Assembly: GCA_934572325.1 (NCBI GenBank)
Contig: CAKTKT010000015.1
Span: 1 to 34,722, forward strand
Length of the DNA stretch: 34,722 nucleotides
DNA from: an uncultured Oscillospiraceae bacterium
GTDB taxonomy: Bacteria > Bacillota > Clostridia > Oscillospirales > Oscillospiraceae
Direction of reading: 5' to 3'
Both the position numbers and the translations under genes were made by a program. Below, in pieces: positions 23,724-32,016 of the stretch (position 1 is its first letter; each line of letters begins with the position of its first letter). The notes beneath the pieces were generated by a model. The model was not told where the DNA came from. It saw only the letters and a list, made by a program, of their open reading frames with translations, and did no database searches.

Positions 23724-25032
23724 CATTGAAAGAAAACTGACGCTGCCGCCGGACTGCGGCAGCGTGCTCGCGGCGGTGTCCGGTGGGGCGGACTCGGTGT
23801 GTATGCTGCACCTGCTCGTCCGCCGCGCGGAGGAGACCGGTATGCGCGTTTGCGCGGCGCACTATGAGCACGGCATACGCGGCGCGGAGGCGCTGCGCGA
23901 CGCGGTGTTCGTGGAAAGGCTCTGCCGTGGGCTCGGCGTTGAGCTTGCCGTGGAGCACGGCGATGTGCCCGCCTATGCCGCGGCGCACAGGCTCGGCACG
24001 GAGGAGGCGGCGCGCGAGCTTAGATACAAGTTCCTCGCCGCCGCCGCCGCGCGGATGGGCTGCCGGTATATCGCCACGGCGCACAACGCCGACGACAACG
24101 CCGAGACCGTTGTGTTCAATCTCGCCCGAGGGAGCGGGATGAAGGGCTTGTGCGGCATACCGCCGCAAAGGGACGGCGTCATCCGCCCGCTGCTCGCTGT
24201 AACGCGCGCGGAGATAGAGGCGTATCTTGCGGCGAATGCCCTTGACCACGTTGAGGACAGCACGAACGCGCGAGACGAATACAGCCGCAACCTCATCCGC
24301 CACGCGGTCATGCCGCCCCTGCGGCGCATCAACCCCGGCTTTGCCGCCGCCTGCGCGCGCACGGCGGAGCTTCTGCGCCGTGATGAGGACTTCATCGACG
24401 GCGCTGTGCGGCGCTTTCTGGCGGAGCATTTCGACGGGGAGAGCGTGGACGCCGCCGCGCTCGCGGCGCTGCATCCGGCGGTGTCGTCGCGCGCGGTGCG
24501 CGCGCTGTGGGAGCGCAGTCTCGACATGGCGCACGTGGACGCGCTGCTCGCGCTCGCCGGCGGCGAGGGGCTGGGCTATGCCGATCTCCCCGGCGGCAGG
24601 GTGCGGCGCGAGCAGGGAAGACTGTATTTCACCGCGCAGGAGAAGACCGCGATAGAGGAGCGCGCCATCACCCCCGGCGAGACGCTCGACGTGCCGGAAG
24701 CGGGGATCCGCCTGCGGTCGTTTTTCTCGGTGTATACGGGAGAAATTTACGGCTTGTTCAAGACTTATTGTTTCAGATGTGAGAGTATATACGGGAATGT
24801 CAGATGCACCGGCAGGCAGCCGGGCGACAGATTTTCTCCCGCGGGCAGGGGCTGCACGAAGAGCCTCAAGAGCCTTTTCACAGAGAGACACATGACCCAG
24901 TGGCAGCGGGATACGACCGTTGTTATAAGAGACGAAAAGGGCATTGCAGCAGTCGTGGGCTTTGGAACGGACGAGCGCTGCATACCCCGTGCAGGGGATA
25001 AGATACTCTGTATTCAGATAGAAAAATTATAA
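23716..25032 (+). CDS. tilS: tRNA(Ile)-lysidine synthase
   Basis: ATP-dependent enzyme that converts C34 of tRNA-Ile2 to lysidine, so that AUA is read as isoleucine; essential and cytoplasmic. 438 residues. The PP-loop reads AVSGGADSVCML (SGGADS at residues 22-27); TAHNADDNAETVVFNLARGSG.KGL and IRPLL..TR.EIEAYL are typical. The C-terminal TilS_C domain ends with the KSLKSLF element and FGTDERCIPRAGDK. Start ATG 23716 overlaps dnaB; a GTG at 23707 is possible but less likely. hpt follows by 22 bases, as in the classic tilS-hpt-ftsH cluster. Confidence 0.94.
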   Translation: MADIERKLTLPPDCGSVLAAVSGGADSVCMLHLLVRRAEETGMRVCAAHYEHGIRGAEALRDAVFVERLCRGLGVELAVEHGDVPAYAAAHRLGTEEAARELRYKFLAAAAARMGCRYIATAHNADDNAETVVFNLARGSGMKGLCGIPPQRDGVIRPLLAVTRAEIEAYLAANALDHVEDSTNARDEYSRNLIRHAVMPPLRRINPGFAAACARTAELLRRDEDFIDGAVRRFLAEHFDGESVDAAALAALHPAVSSRAVRALWERSLDMAHVDALLALAGGEGLGYADLPGGRVRREQGRLYFTAQEKTAIEERAITPGETLDVPEAGIRLRSFFSVYTGEIYGLFKTYCFRCESIYGNVRCTGRQPGDRFSPAGRGCTKSLKSLFTERHMTQWQRDTTVVIRDEKGIAAVVGFGTDERCIPRAGDKILCIQIEKL

Positions 25033-25054
25033 GATCATAGGGAGAAAATGACGG

Positions 25055-25603
25055 ATGGATGTTATGGAAAAGGACATTGAGCGCGTCCTGATCTCGCAGA
25101 TAGACATAGAGAAAAATGTGCAGAAGATCGGGGCGCAGATATCGAAGGATTACGAGGGCACAGAGCCGATATTTGTCGGCGTGCTGAAGGGCTGCTTCAT
25201 TTTCATGGCGGATCTCATGCGCCATGTGACCATCAACTGCTCAATGGACTTTATGGCTGTCTCCTCCTATGAGGGTACGAGCTCCACGGGCGCGGTGAGG
25301 ATAAATAAGGATCTGAGCGAGGACATCGCGGGGCGGCACCTCATCCTCGTGGAGGACATCCTCGACTCCGGCATCACCCTCAACTATCTCAAAAGCTACC
25401 TCTCCGTGAGAGAGCCCGCCTCCATCAGGATAGTCACGCTCATGGACAAGCCCGCCCGCCGCAGGGCGGACATCCACGCGGACTACTCCTGCTTTGAGGT
25501 GCCGGATGCGTTCGTCGTGGGCTACGGGCTGGATTATAACGAGCGCTACCGCAATCTGCCGTACATCGGCGTGCTCAAGCCCGGCGTATACGCCGGAAAG
25601 TAA
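25055..25603 (+). CDS. hpt: Hypoxanthine phosphoribosyltransferase
   Basis: Purine-salvage enzyme making IMP/GMP from hypoxanthine/guanine and PRPP; 182 residues, usual size. Type I PRTase motifs: the PPi loop region VGVLKGCFIFMADL, the flexible loop MAVSSYEGTSSTGAVRI, the PRPP loop LVEDILDSGITL, and the hood element PDAFVVGYGLDYNERYRNLPYIG. Two in-frame ATGs lie at 25055 and 25064; the first is used, with GGGAG about 10 bases upstream. In Bacillus Hpt and TilS can form a complex affecting ftsH transcription; the conserved order here would allow that, but it is not shown by the sequence. Confidence 0.96.
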   Translation: MDVMEKDIERVLISQIDIEKNVQKIGAQISKDYEGTEPIFVGVLKGCFIFMADLMRHVTINCSMDFMAVSSYEGTSSTGAVRINKDLSEDIAGRHLILVEDILDSGITLNYLKSYLSVREPASIRIVTLMDKPARRRADIHADYSCFEVPDAFVVGYGLDYNERYRNLPYIGVLKPGVYAGK

Positions 25604-25680
25604 ATTCCGCATTTAATCTATATATTTTATATATACTTATATAGTTAGATAGACCTTTATATTAAGGATGTGACCGATTT

Positions 25681-27744
25681 TTGAAACCCAACCGCAACAG
25701 AGCAAGAGATCTGGGGTTTTATGTGCTGCTGCTCGTGATCCTCATGGCAGTCATATTCACCATGACAAAGGACACCGACTCCGGCAAGGTCGAGACGTAT
25801 TCCGATCTCGTTGACCTCTTTAAGGAGGAAAAGGTGCAGTCGTTCAAGACCGAGGGCAACACCGTCCTCCTCAAGGTGCGCACGGGCGACCCCGTCAAGC
25901 CGCTGGAGGAGCTGAGCTACGAGCTGTACAGCTTTTCGGTGTTTTATGAGGATCTGGGCGATCTCATAAAGGAGCAGCAGGACGCCGGCATACTCGAGGA
26001 ATACGATTACGGCAAGGGGCTGGAGATCCCGTGGTGGGCGCAGTTTCTGCCGTACCTCATCATCATGGCTGCGGCGATGGCGCTGTGGTATGTGATGATG
26101 AACAAGGCCGGCGGGATGCAGGGCGGCATCGGCAAGTTCAGCAAGGCGCGCACAAGACTCGGCAGCGAGGAAAAGGAGAAAAAGACCTTCACCGACGTCG
26201 CGGGCTGCGACGAGGAGAAGGAGGAGCTGGCGGAGATCGTCGAATTTCTCAAGGACCCGAAGGCGTACACCGCCATGGGCGCGCGCATACCCAAGGGCGT
26301 GCTGCTCGTCGGACCTCCGGGCACGGGCAAGACCCTGCTTGCCAAGGCGGTTGCGGGCGAGGCGAACGTGCAGTTCCTCTCCATCTCCGGCTCAGACTTT
26401 GTGGAGCTGTATGTCGGCGTGGGCGCGGGGCGCGTCAGGGATCTCTTCGAGCAGGCGAAGAAGTCCGCGCCGGCGATAATATTCATCGACGAGATTGACG
26501 CCGTCGGCCGTCAGAGAGGCAGCGGTCTCGGCGGCGGGCATGACGAGCGCGAGCAGACGCTCAACCAGCTCCTTGTGGAGATGGACGGCTTCGGCAGCAA
26601 CGAGGGCGTTATCGTCATGGCGGCGACGAACCGCGCGGACATTCTGGATAATGCGCTTTTGCGCCCCGGGCGCTTTGACCGTCAGGTGTACGTCGGCTTG
26701 CCCGACATACGCGGGCGCGAGGCAATATTGAAGATACACTCCCGCGACAAGCAGCTCGCGGACGACGTTGATCTCAACTCCATCGCCAAGGGTACGCCGG
26801 GCTTTGCCGGCGCGGACCTTGAAAACCTCATGAACGAGGCGGCGCTGCTCGCCGTGCGCCGCAAGCACCGCTTCATCACCATGGAGGACGTGGACGAGTC
26901 CGTCCTCAAGGTGCAGATGGGACCGGAGAAGAAGAGCCGCAAGATGAGCGACAAGGCGCGCCGCCTCACGGCGTACCACGAATCCGGTCACGCCGTCACC
27001 GGCAGATTCCTCACGAACGTTGATCCCGTGCACTATATCACCATCATCCCCCGCGGTCCTGCCGGCGGCTTTACGCTTTTCCGCCCGCAGGAGGATCTGG
27101 AGAACTTCAAGTCCAAGGAGGAGATGTTTGAAAATATCGTCATGTCGCTCGGCGGCAGGATGGCGGAAAAGCTCTTCCTCGACGATATATCCACCGGCGC
27201 GTCCGGCGATATACAGCAGGCGAGCACCATCGCCCGCGACATGGTCATGAAATACGGCATGAGCGACCGCCTCGGCCCGATCTCCTATGACAATTCCGGA
27301 CACAGCATCTTCATCGGGCGCGACTTCGGGCAGACGAAGAGCTATTCCGAGGAGACCGCCGCCATCATCGACGAGGAGGTCAAGAAGATATTCGACCGCG
27401 CCGCCGAGATGTGCGAGTGGATACTCACCGAGCACGCCAAGGAGCTGCACGACATCGCCGAGTATCTGCTGGAGCATGAGACCATGGAGGCGGAGGAATT
27501 CAATTACTACTTTGAGCATGGCGAGTTCATGCCCATCTCCGCGAAGAAGATACGAGAGGCGAGAAATGACGACACCATCGAGCGCCCTGCCCGCCATATC
27601 TCCATGACCGACGGCTACGCCGAGGAAAAGGCGCGGGGCGACGCGCCCTCCGACGGCATTGCCGACGCCCCCGAGGCGACAGCGCCGCAGGAGGACGCGC
27701 CCGAGGCGGCGAATCCGCAGGACGATTCCACCAAAGGCGAATAA
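25681..27744 (+). CDS. ftsH: ATP-dependent zinc metalloprotease FtsH
   Basis: Membrane-anchored AAA+ protease that degrades misfolded and regulatory proteins; 687 residues. Two transmembrane helices (about 11-28 and 119-139) flank an extracytoplasmic domain; then AAA+ with Walker A GPPGTGKT (211-218), Walker B IIFIDEID, SRH ATNRADILDNALLRPGRFDR, and the zinc site HESGH (433-437). The acidic Ala/Pro/Glu/Asp tail after about residue 640 is a low-complexity extension. The start is TTG 25681 with AAGGATG upstream; no ATG lies nearby in frame. The 77-base AT-rich leader between hpt and ftsH has no terminator and may hold a second promoter. Confidence 0.97.
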   Translation: MKPNRNRARDLGFYVLLLVILMAVIFTMTKDTDSGKVETYSDLVDLFKEEKVQSFKTEGNTVLLKVRTGDPVKPLEELSYELYSFSVFYEDLGDLIKEQQDAGILEEYDYGKGLEIPWWAQFLPYLIIMAAAMALWYVMMNKAGGMQGGIGKFSKARTRLGSEEKEKKTFTDVAGCDEEKEELAEIVEFLKDPKAYTAMGARIPKGVLLVGPPGTGKTLLAKAVAGEANVQFLSISGSDFVELYVGVGAGRVRDLFEQAKKSAPAIIFIDEIDAVGRQRGSGLGGGHDEREQTLNQLLVEMDGFGSNEGVIVMAATNRADILDNALLRPGRFDRQVYVGLPDIRGREAILKIHSRDKQLADDVDLNSIAKGTPGFAGADLENLMNEAALLAVRRKHRFITMEDVDESVLKVQMGPEKKSRKMSDKARRLTAYHESGHAVTGRFLTNVDPVHYITIIPRGPAGGFTLFRPQEDLENFKSKEEMFENIVMSLGGRMAEKLFLDDISTGASGDIQQASTIARDMVMKYGMSDRLGPISYDNSGHSIFIGRDFGQTKSYSEETAAIIDEEVKKIFDRAAEMCEWILTEHAKELHDIAEYLLEHETMEAEEFNYYFEHGEFMPISAKKIREARNDDTIERPARHISMTDGYAEEKARGDAPSDGIADAPEATAPQEDAPEAANPQDDSTKGE

Positions 27745-27750
27745 AGGATC

Positions 27751-27781
27751 ATCACCCGACACGACCGTGTCGGGTGATTTT
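27751..27781 (+). terminator. Intrinsic terminator after ftsH
   Basis: Perfect 13-bp stem ATCACCCGACACG/CGTGTCGGGTGAT (27751-27763 with 27766-27778) and two-base loop, followed by a short TTTT. It closes the gdpP-to-ftsH series and marks the left edge of the AT-rich insert. Confidence 0.8.
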
Positions 27782-27972
27782 GCGAGTTAAAAACGTTTTT
27801 CTGCGCGAATTTTGCTGTTTTATCAGTTATAACTTATAAAATCGAGATTCAACTGCTGTGTTTCAGATGTGGATGTGCTTGCGGGTCGGATATGCTCCGC
27901 ACTGTTGTAGGTCAGGTATAAAAACACGACAATGATTAGCACTATAAAAAACATACCGTCAATACGGAAATA

Positions 27973-28170
27973 ATCAGTCGGAAATCCCCAAAAGATTTTT
28001 GCACGGCGAGTATCCACACCATCAATGCCGGACTGAAAAAGCGGCTGGAGATGTTCGTCAAGAAGTACCCCGACCTTTGCCGACAGGGAAAACCTATGAG
28101 CAGGGTAGCGTATCCTATGCGCCGGATAAGTTCCGGCTGCCTGTTTTGCACCTGATGTTTTCACCGCTAT
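27973..28170 (+). pseudogene. Decayed fragment of a mobile-element hypothetical protein
   Basis: No intact gene, but one frame reads ISRKSPKDFCTASIHTINAG, then LKKRLEMFVKKYPDLCR, ending near 28081; a shift of one base continues as GKTYEQGSVSYAPDKFRLPV to a stop at 28187. This resembles a short protein often carried by conjugative elements and phages of Clostridia (NAGLKKRL.....KYPD.C pattern); I know no function for it. No start codon is visible and the tail is lost. The rest of the 27785-28280 gap is AT-rich and shows no gene. It supports past mobile-element activity next to the restriction-modification genes. Confidence 0.55.
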
Positions 28171-28280
28171 TTCATATGAGAATATAAAGTATTGCCCTGT
28201 TTTATTTATCTCATTTAAAAAGTAAACAACTACATAGCGATTGAAATACTCAACATTATTTTGAAATTCACAAAATACGG

Positions 28281-28309
28281 TTGAAGTTTTGCAGACCATG
28301 TGCTACACT
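28281..28309 (+). promoter_or_regulatory. Predicted promoter of the restriction-modification operon, with possible operator
   Basis: TTGAAG (28281-28286), 17-base spacer ending TGC (extended -10), TACACT (28304-28309). A TACA-N9-TGTA arrangement (28304-28320) overlaps the -10 and could be the binding site of the XRE protein encoded next; this is a guess from position. Confidence 0.55.
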
Positions 28310-28345
28310 ATTAAATTGTAAAGTCGTGCGTTGGAGGTAATTCTT

Positions 28346-28573
28346 GTGGCAAGGTCTTATAATAAGCTCTGGAAGCTGATGATAGAAAAAAAAATGAATA
28401 AAACACAGTTGAGGACAGCCGCTAAAATAAGTTCTAATGCCATGGCAAAATTAGGTCGAGATGAATCCGTGCCAATCGAGACGCTTGAGAAGATATGCAA
28501 TGTTCTCCAATGTGATATTGGGGATATAACTGAAATTATTTCGGAGGAAAACAAGAATGAACACCCGTGTTAG
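28346..28573 (+). CDS. XRE-family HTH regulator, probable controller of the RM genes
   Basis: Predicted 75-residue Cro/C1-type helix-turn-helix protein: LWKLMIEKKMNKTQLRTAAK, then SSNAMAKLGRDESVPIETLEKICNVLQCDIGDI. It is of the kind often encoded just before C5 methyltransferases in Bacillota, and by position acts as a controller (C-protein-like) timing methylase and nuclease expression. The start is GTG 28346 with GGAGG about nine bases upstream; TTG 28331 overlaps that SD and is rejected. Its last 17 bases overlap the methyltransferase gene. Codon use is AT-rich, like the two genes after it and unlike the flanks. Confidence 0.82.
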   Translation: MARSYNKLWKLMIEKKMNKTQLRTAAKISSNAMAKLGRDESVPIETLEKICNVLQCDIGDITEIISEENKNEHPC

Positions 28574-29855
28574 ATTCATTGACCTCTTTGCCGGAATCGG
28601 CGGAATCAGAAAAGGTTTCGAGATTGCTTGTGCCCAAAAGGGATTGTCAACTGAATGTGTGTTTACTTCTGAAATTAAACCCTATGCGATGGAAGTCTTA
28701 AAACAAAATCACCCGGGTGAAGTAATTCATGGAGATATAACTCAAATTGAATCAAAGGATATTCCGGACTTTGATTTTTTGTTAGGCGGATTTCCTTGTC
28801 AGGCTTTTTCGTCTGCCGGTAAGCGGCTAGGCTTCTCTGATACCAGAGGAACGCTGTTCTTTGATGTTGAGCGTATTCTAAAAGATAAGAAGCCTTATGG
28901 TTTTGTTCTTGAGAATGTAGAAGGTCTCGTAAACCATGACAGAGAAAATCCAAAAGATAAAATCGGCAGAACATTGACAGTTATTCTTGAACACCTCGAA
29001 GCATTGGGCTACAAGGTTTCTTGGAAAGTTCTCAATGCAAAGTATTTTGGTGTTCCACAGGAAAGAAAAAGAATTTACATTGTTGGTACTATACGAGATT
29101 ACCCGAACCTTTCCAACTTCAAGCATACAGCACGGATACTTGAAGATGTTTTGGAAACTGGGTTAGAGACGGAACATAGTAAGTTTATTGACAATCTTCT
29201 CACTCATTATCCCATTGAGGAATTAGAGGGCAAATCAATCAAGGATAAACGTGGTGGTGACAACAATATTCACAGTTGGGATATTGAAATGAAAGGGTCT
29301 GTCAGCCCTGCTCAGAGGAAACTTCTTAATACCATGCTGAAAGAAAGAAGAAAAAAGAAATGGGCTGAAGAATACGGAATTGATTGGATGGACGGTATGC
29401 CACTTACAATCGATCAGATTCGCACATTCTTTGAGCATCCCGAGCTTGAAGAAATGCTGAATGACCTTGTGCAAAAGAAATACTTGCGATACGAGTATCC
29501 GAAGAAGAAAGTTGGCAACCGAAGAGAGCATGACACATCGCTTCCCAAAGGCTACAACATTGTTGCTGGAAAAATGTCATTTGAAATCAGCAAGATCATG
29601 GATAAGAATGACATCGCCCCTACCCTTGTTGCAATGGATATGCAACACTTATATGTTACCGATGGGACGGGTGTTAGAACCTTATCTCTCCGTGAGGGAC
29701 TTCGCTTGTTCGGATATCCCGATGATTATAAGCTTGATGTTGAAAAAAGTTTAGGTTATGACTTGTTGGGCAATACGGTTGTTGTTCCTGTTATTGCAGA
29801 AGTAGCAGGACGAGTGCTTGACATATATTGCAAAGAAGGAGGTGCGGACGCATGA
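28557..29855 (+). CDS. DNA (cytosine-5-)-methyltransferase, type II
   Basis: Modification enzyme of 432 residues that methylates C5 of cytosine using S-adenosylmethionine. Motif I FIDLFAGIGGIRKGFE; motif IV GGFPCQAFSSAG with nucleophile C81; motif VI ENVEG (119-123); motif VIII QERKRIYIVG (168-177); then a target-recognition region of about 200 residues; motifs IX-X RTLSLREGLRLFGYPDDY and GYDLLGNTVVVPVI at the end. All catalytic residues are present. If the nuclease is correctly assigned, the target would be GGNNCC-like (NgoBV specificity), but the recognition domain has not been compared. It overlaps the regulator upstream and the nuclease downstream (ATGA). Confidence 0.93.
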   Translation: MNTRVRFIDLFAGIGGIRKGFEIACAQKGLSTECVFTSEIKPYAMEVLKQNHPGEVIHGDITQIESKDIPDFDFLLGGFPCQAFSSAGKRLGFSDTRGTLFFDVERILKDKKPYGFVLENVEGLVNHDRENPKDKIGRTLTVILEHLEALGYKVSWKVLNAKYFGVPQERKRIYIVGTIRDYPNLSNFKHTARILEDVLETGLETEHSKFIDNLLTHYPIEELEGKSIKDKRGGDNNIHSWDIEMKGSVSPAQRKLLNTMLKERRKKKWAEEYGIDWMDGMPLTIDQIRTFFEHPELEEMLNDLVQKKYLRYEYPKKKVGNRREHDTSLPKGYNIVAGKMSFEISKIMDKNDIAPTLVAMDMQHLYVTDGTGVRTLSLREGLRLFGYPDDYKLDVEKSLGYDLLGNTVVVPVIAEVAGRVLDIYCKEGGADA

Positions 29856-30580
29856 AATTGACCGCGCAAGAGATATATGACAAGCTCATCAACGAGGATA
29901 GGATTAAAACTGTAAAAGGTCAAATCAGATTTCATCTTGGAGATGTTAGCATCATTGTAAAAAAGAAAGACGTTGTTGGTAATATTCTTCAAGAGTGGCT
30001 TGAGGGTTGGCTTATTGCGAGAGGTGTTGAATTTGACCCGAACCCGAATACGCAGATGCCGCCGGATGTTTACTTGAACCCCAGTGACCACACAACAAAT
30101 CTGTTAGAAGTAAAAGCATTTAACAGAGAAGTCAGTCCTGCATTTGACATTGCAGATTTTAAGGCTTTTGTCAATGAACTTGTTGACAAGCCATATCATC
30201 TCGACACAGATTTCCTTATTTTCGGGTATGTGATGAATGAAGCAACCGGTGATGTAATTGTCAAAGACTTGTGGCTTAAAAAGCTCTGGGAAATCACAAA
30301 GACCATGAGCAACTGGCCCATTACTGTTCAGTATAAAAATGGTATTCTGCAAAAAATGAGACCCGGTAACTGGTTTACCAGTAGAGGTAATGCCCAAGTC
30401 TTTGAATCCAAAGAAGATTATCTGGCGGCTTTTGAAGAGACTATCTATCAAAATCCAGAAACCCGCTCTCAAGGTGCGCAATGGAAAAACAGATTCAAGA
30501 GAAGCTACAAGAATCATTATGGCGTTGATATTGACTTTCCAAAGTGGGATGAAATAAAAGGTAAGTATGGGAGAAACTAA
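29852..30580 (+). CDS. NgoBV-like type II restriction endonuclease
   Basis: Predicted 242-residue protein directly after and overlapping the methyltransferase. It shows a PD-(D/E)xK site: P71-D72 in MPPDVYLNP and E86-V-K88 in NLLEVKAFN. The start LTAQEIYDKL, the GNILQEWLEGWL stretch, FDIADF.AFV and DLWLKKLWEI fit the NgoBV family (PF09564 type), whose founder cuts GGNNCC; this assignment is from memory of the family pattern and needs a profile search. ATG 29852 has a GGAGGTG SD. Gene is AT-rich. No terminator is visible before ychF. Confidence 0.75.
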   Translation: MKLTAQEIYDKLINEDRIKTVKGQIRFHLGDVSIIVKKKDVVGNILQEWLEGWLIARGVEFDPNPNTQMPPDVYLNPSDHTTNLLEVKAFNREVSPAFDIADFKAFVNELVDKPYHLDTDFLIFGYVMNEATGDVIVKDLWLKKLWEITKTMSNWPITVQYKNGILQKMRPGNWFTSRGNAQVFESKEDYLAAFEETIYQNPETRSQGAQWKNRFKRSYKNHYGVDIDFPKWDEIKGKYGRN

Positions 30581-30661
30581 GTATTGACTACCCCAAAGAC
30601 GATTGACCGCTATAATCTGTACAATAACAAAAGATCGTTCCATAAGGAGATGCAGAGATAT

Positions 30662-31735
30662 ATGAAACTTGGTATCGTGGGTCTGCCGAACGTCGGCAAG
30701 ACGACGCTTTTCAACGCGCTGACCGGCTCAAAGGCGGAGACGAGCGCCTACGCCAACGCGGGCGCAAAGCCGAACATCGGCAACGCGAAGGTGCCCGACG
30801 AGCGGCTGGACTGGCTGGCGGAATACTACCACCCGAAGAAATACAGCCCCGCGACGATAGAGTTCGTCGATGTTGCCGGCGTGAGCCGCGGCGGAAAGAG
30901 CAACGAGGTGTTTCAGGCGATTCGTCAGACGGACGCGCTCGTGCACGTGGTGCGCTGCTTCGATAACGACGATATTTTTCTGGAAAAGGCGGACGCCAAG
31001 CGCGACGCGGAGACGTTTGACCTTGAGATGATCCTCGCGGATATCGAGATCGTCGAGCGCCGTCTTGAACGCGCGAGGAAGAACGCCAAGAGCGGCGACA
31101 AGAAATACAAGCGCGAGTGCGAGATGTGCGAGGCGCTGCTCGCGCACCTAGAGGCGGAGAAGCCCGCGCGCTCGTTCGACTTCGGCGACGACGACAGCGG
31201 CATACTCGTTGACGGCGGGCTGATGACCGTCAAGCCCGTCATATACGTCGCCAACCTCGACGAGGACGGCATGGCGGACTATGCCGCCAACGCCGGCTTC
31301 AAGGCGCTCTCCGCGCTCGCCGAGGCGCAGGGCGCGGCGGTGCTGCCCGTCGCGGCGAAGTTCGAGGAGGACATCTCCGAGATGGACGCGGACGAGGCGA
31401 AGCTGTTCATGGAGGATCTCGGACTGACCGAGACCGGGCTTGACCGCCTTATCCGCACGTCGTATGACCTTCTGGGCTACATCTCGTTTCTCACCGCGGG
31501 CGAGGACGACGTGCACGCATGGACGATCGTCCGCGGCACGAAAGCCCCAAGAGCGGCGGGCAAGATACACACCGATATTGAGCGCGGCTTCATCCGCGCG
31601 GAGATAGTCGCCTTTGAGGATCTGAAGGCCTGCGGCAGCGTGGCGGCGGCAAAGGAGAAGGGGCTGTTCCGCCTTGAGGGGAAGGACTATGTCATGCAGG
31701 ACGGCGATGTGACGAACTTCCGCTTCAACGTATAA
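30662..31735 (+). CDS. ychF: Redox-regulated/ribosome-associated ATPase YchF (OLA1 family)
   Basis: Obg-related P-loop NTPase that prefers ATP and binds ribosomes; 357 residues, close to the usual 363. MKLGIVGLPNVGKTTLFNALTGS holds the P-loop and starts the protein as in homologues; FVDVAGVSRGGKSNEVFQAIRQTDALVHVVRCF is the Walker B/switch region; a coiled coil lies near residues 120-170; the C-terminal TGS domain ends AWTIVRGTKAPRAAGKIHTDIERGFIRAE and KDYVMQDGDV..FRFNV. ATG 30662 is used, with AAGGAG about 12 bases upstream; an ATG inside the SD at 30650 is less likely. GC content returns to the chromosomal level here. A TATAAT at 30611 may be its -10, but no -35 at proper spacing is seen. 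Confidence 0.95.
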   Translation: MKLGIVGLPNVGKTTLFNALTGSKAETSAYANAGAKPNIGNAKVPDERLDWLAEYYHPKKYSPATIEFVDVAGVSRGGKSNEVFQAIRQTDALVHVVRCFDNDDIFLEKADAKRDAETFDLEMILADIEIVERRLERARKNAKSGDKKYKRECEMCEALLAHLEAEKPARSFDFGDDDSGILVDGGLMTVKPVIYVANLDEDGMADYAANAGFKALSALAEAQGAAVLPVAAKFEEDISEMDADEAKLFMEDLGLTETGLDRLIRTSYDLLGYISFLTAGEDDVHAWTIVRGTKAPRAAGKIHTDIERGFIRAEIVAFEDLKACGSVAAAKEKGLFRLEGKDYVMQDGDVTNFRFNV

Positions 31736-31779
31736 ATATAAACAAAGCGTGAAATCTGCGCGAGCTGCGCACTTTGCGC

Positions 31780-31809
31780 TTGACTTTGCCAAGCCGCGCG
31801 TGGTATGCT
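31780..31809 (+). promoter_or_regulatory. Predicted promoter of the riboswitch-ATPase unit
   Basis: TTGACT (31780-31785), 18-base spacer, TATGCT (31804-31809), just before the riboswitch sequence. Confidence 0.65.
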
Positions 31810-31810
31810 G

Positions 31811-31940
31811 TCTCGGTAATAAGGGAGTAGCTTCCGTCCGCCCCCGTGCGGACGACGGCGCATCGCCATCACGACCCGTTCAGGCGGGTCCGGAGCGTCG
31901 GGTACAGCCAAGGGCTTGTATTTTGCGAGACTTTTACAGC
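31811..31940 (+). promoter_or_regulatory. yybP-ykoY manganese riboswitch
   Basis: A leader of about 130 bases with the conserved 5' box AAGGGAGTAGC (31821-31831), several GC-rich hairpins (for example CGTCCGCCCCCGTGCGGACG near 31835-31854 and GACCCG/CGGGTC near 31873-31891), the sequence GGGTACAGCCAAGG (31900-31913), and the 3' box GCGAGACTTTTAC. The 5' GTAATAAGG and the 3' CTTTTAC can pair as P1. This is the class that binds Mn2+ and turns on exporters. The 3' half of P1 is shared with a terminator hairpin, so metal binding should prevent termination: an ON switch at transcription level. Confidence 0.88.
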
Positions 31941-31968
31941 GCTTTTCGCTGTAAAAGTCTCTTTTTTA
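31927..31968 (+). terminator. Riboswitch expression-platform terminator
   Basis: Perfect 15-bp stem GAGACTTTTACAGCG with its complement (31927-31941 with 31947-31961), five-base loop, then TTTTTT. Its left arm overlaps the 3' strand of riboswitch P1, so the two structures exclude each other. Confidence 0.9.
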
Positions 31969-32016
31969 TGCCTGCGGCATGGTAAGATCACAGGGTAGTG
32001 TGAAAGGGGAGCGTGT

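Noticed and set aside
27823..28299. 158-codon open frame on the minus strand in the AT-rich gap
   Set aside because: It has one hydrophobic stretch but no SD, and it overlaps the decayed element gene on the other strand and the RM promoter.
30104..30643. 179-codon open frame antisense to the endonuclease gene
   Set aside because: Fully inside a real gene with overlapping operon partners; no ribosome site.
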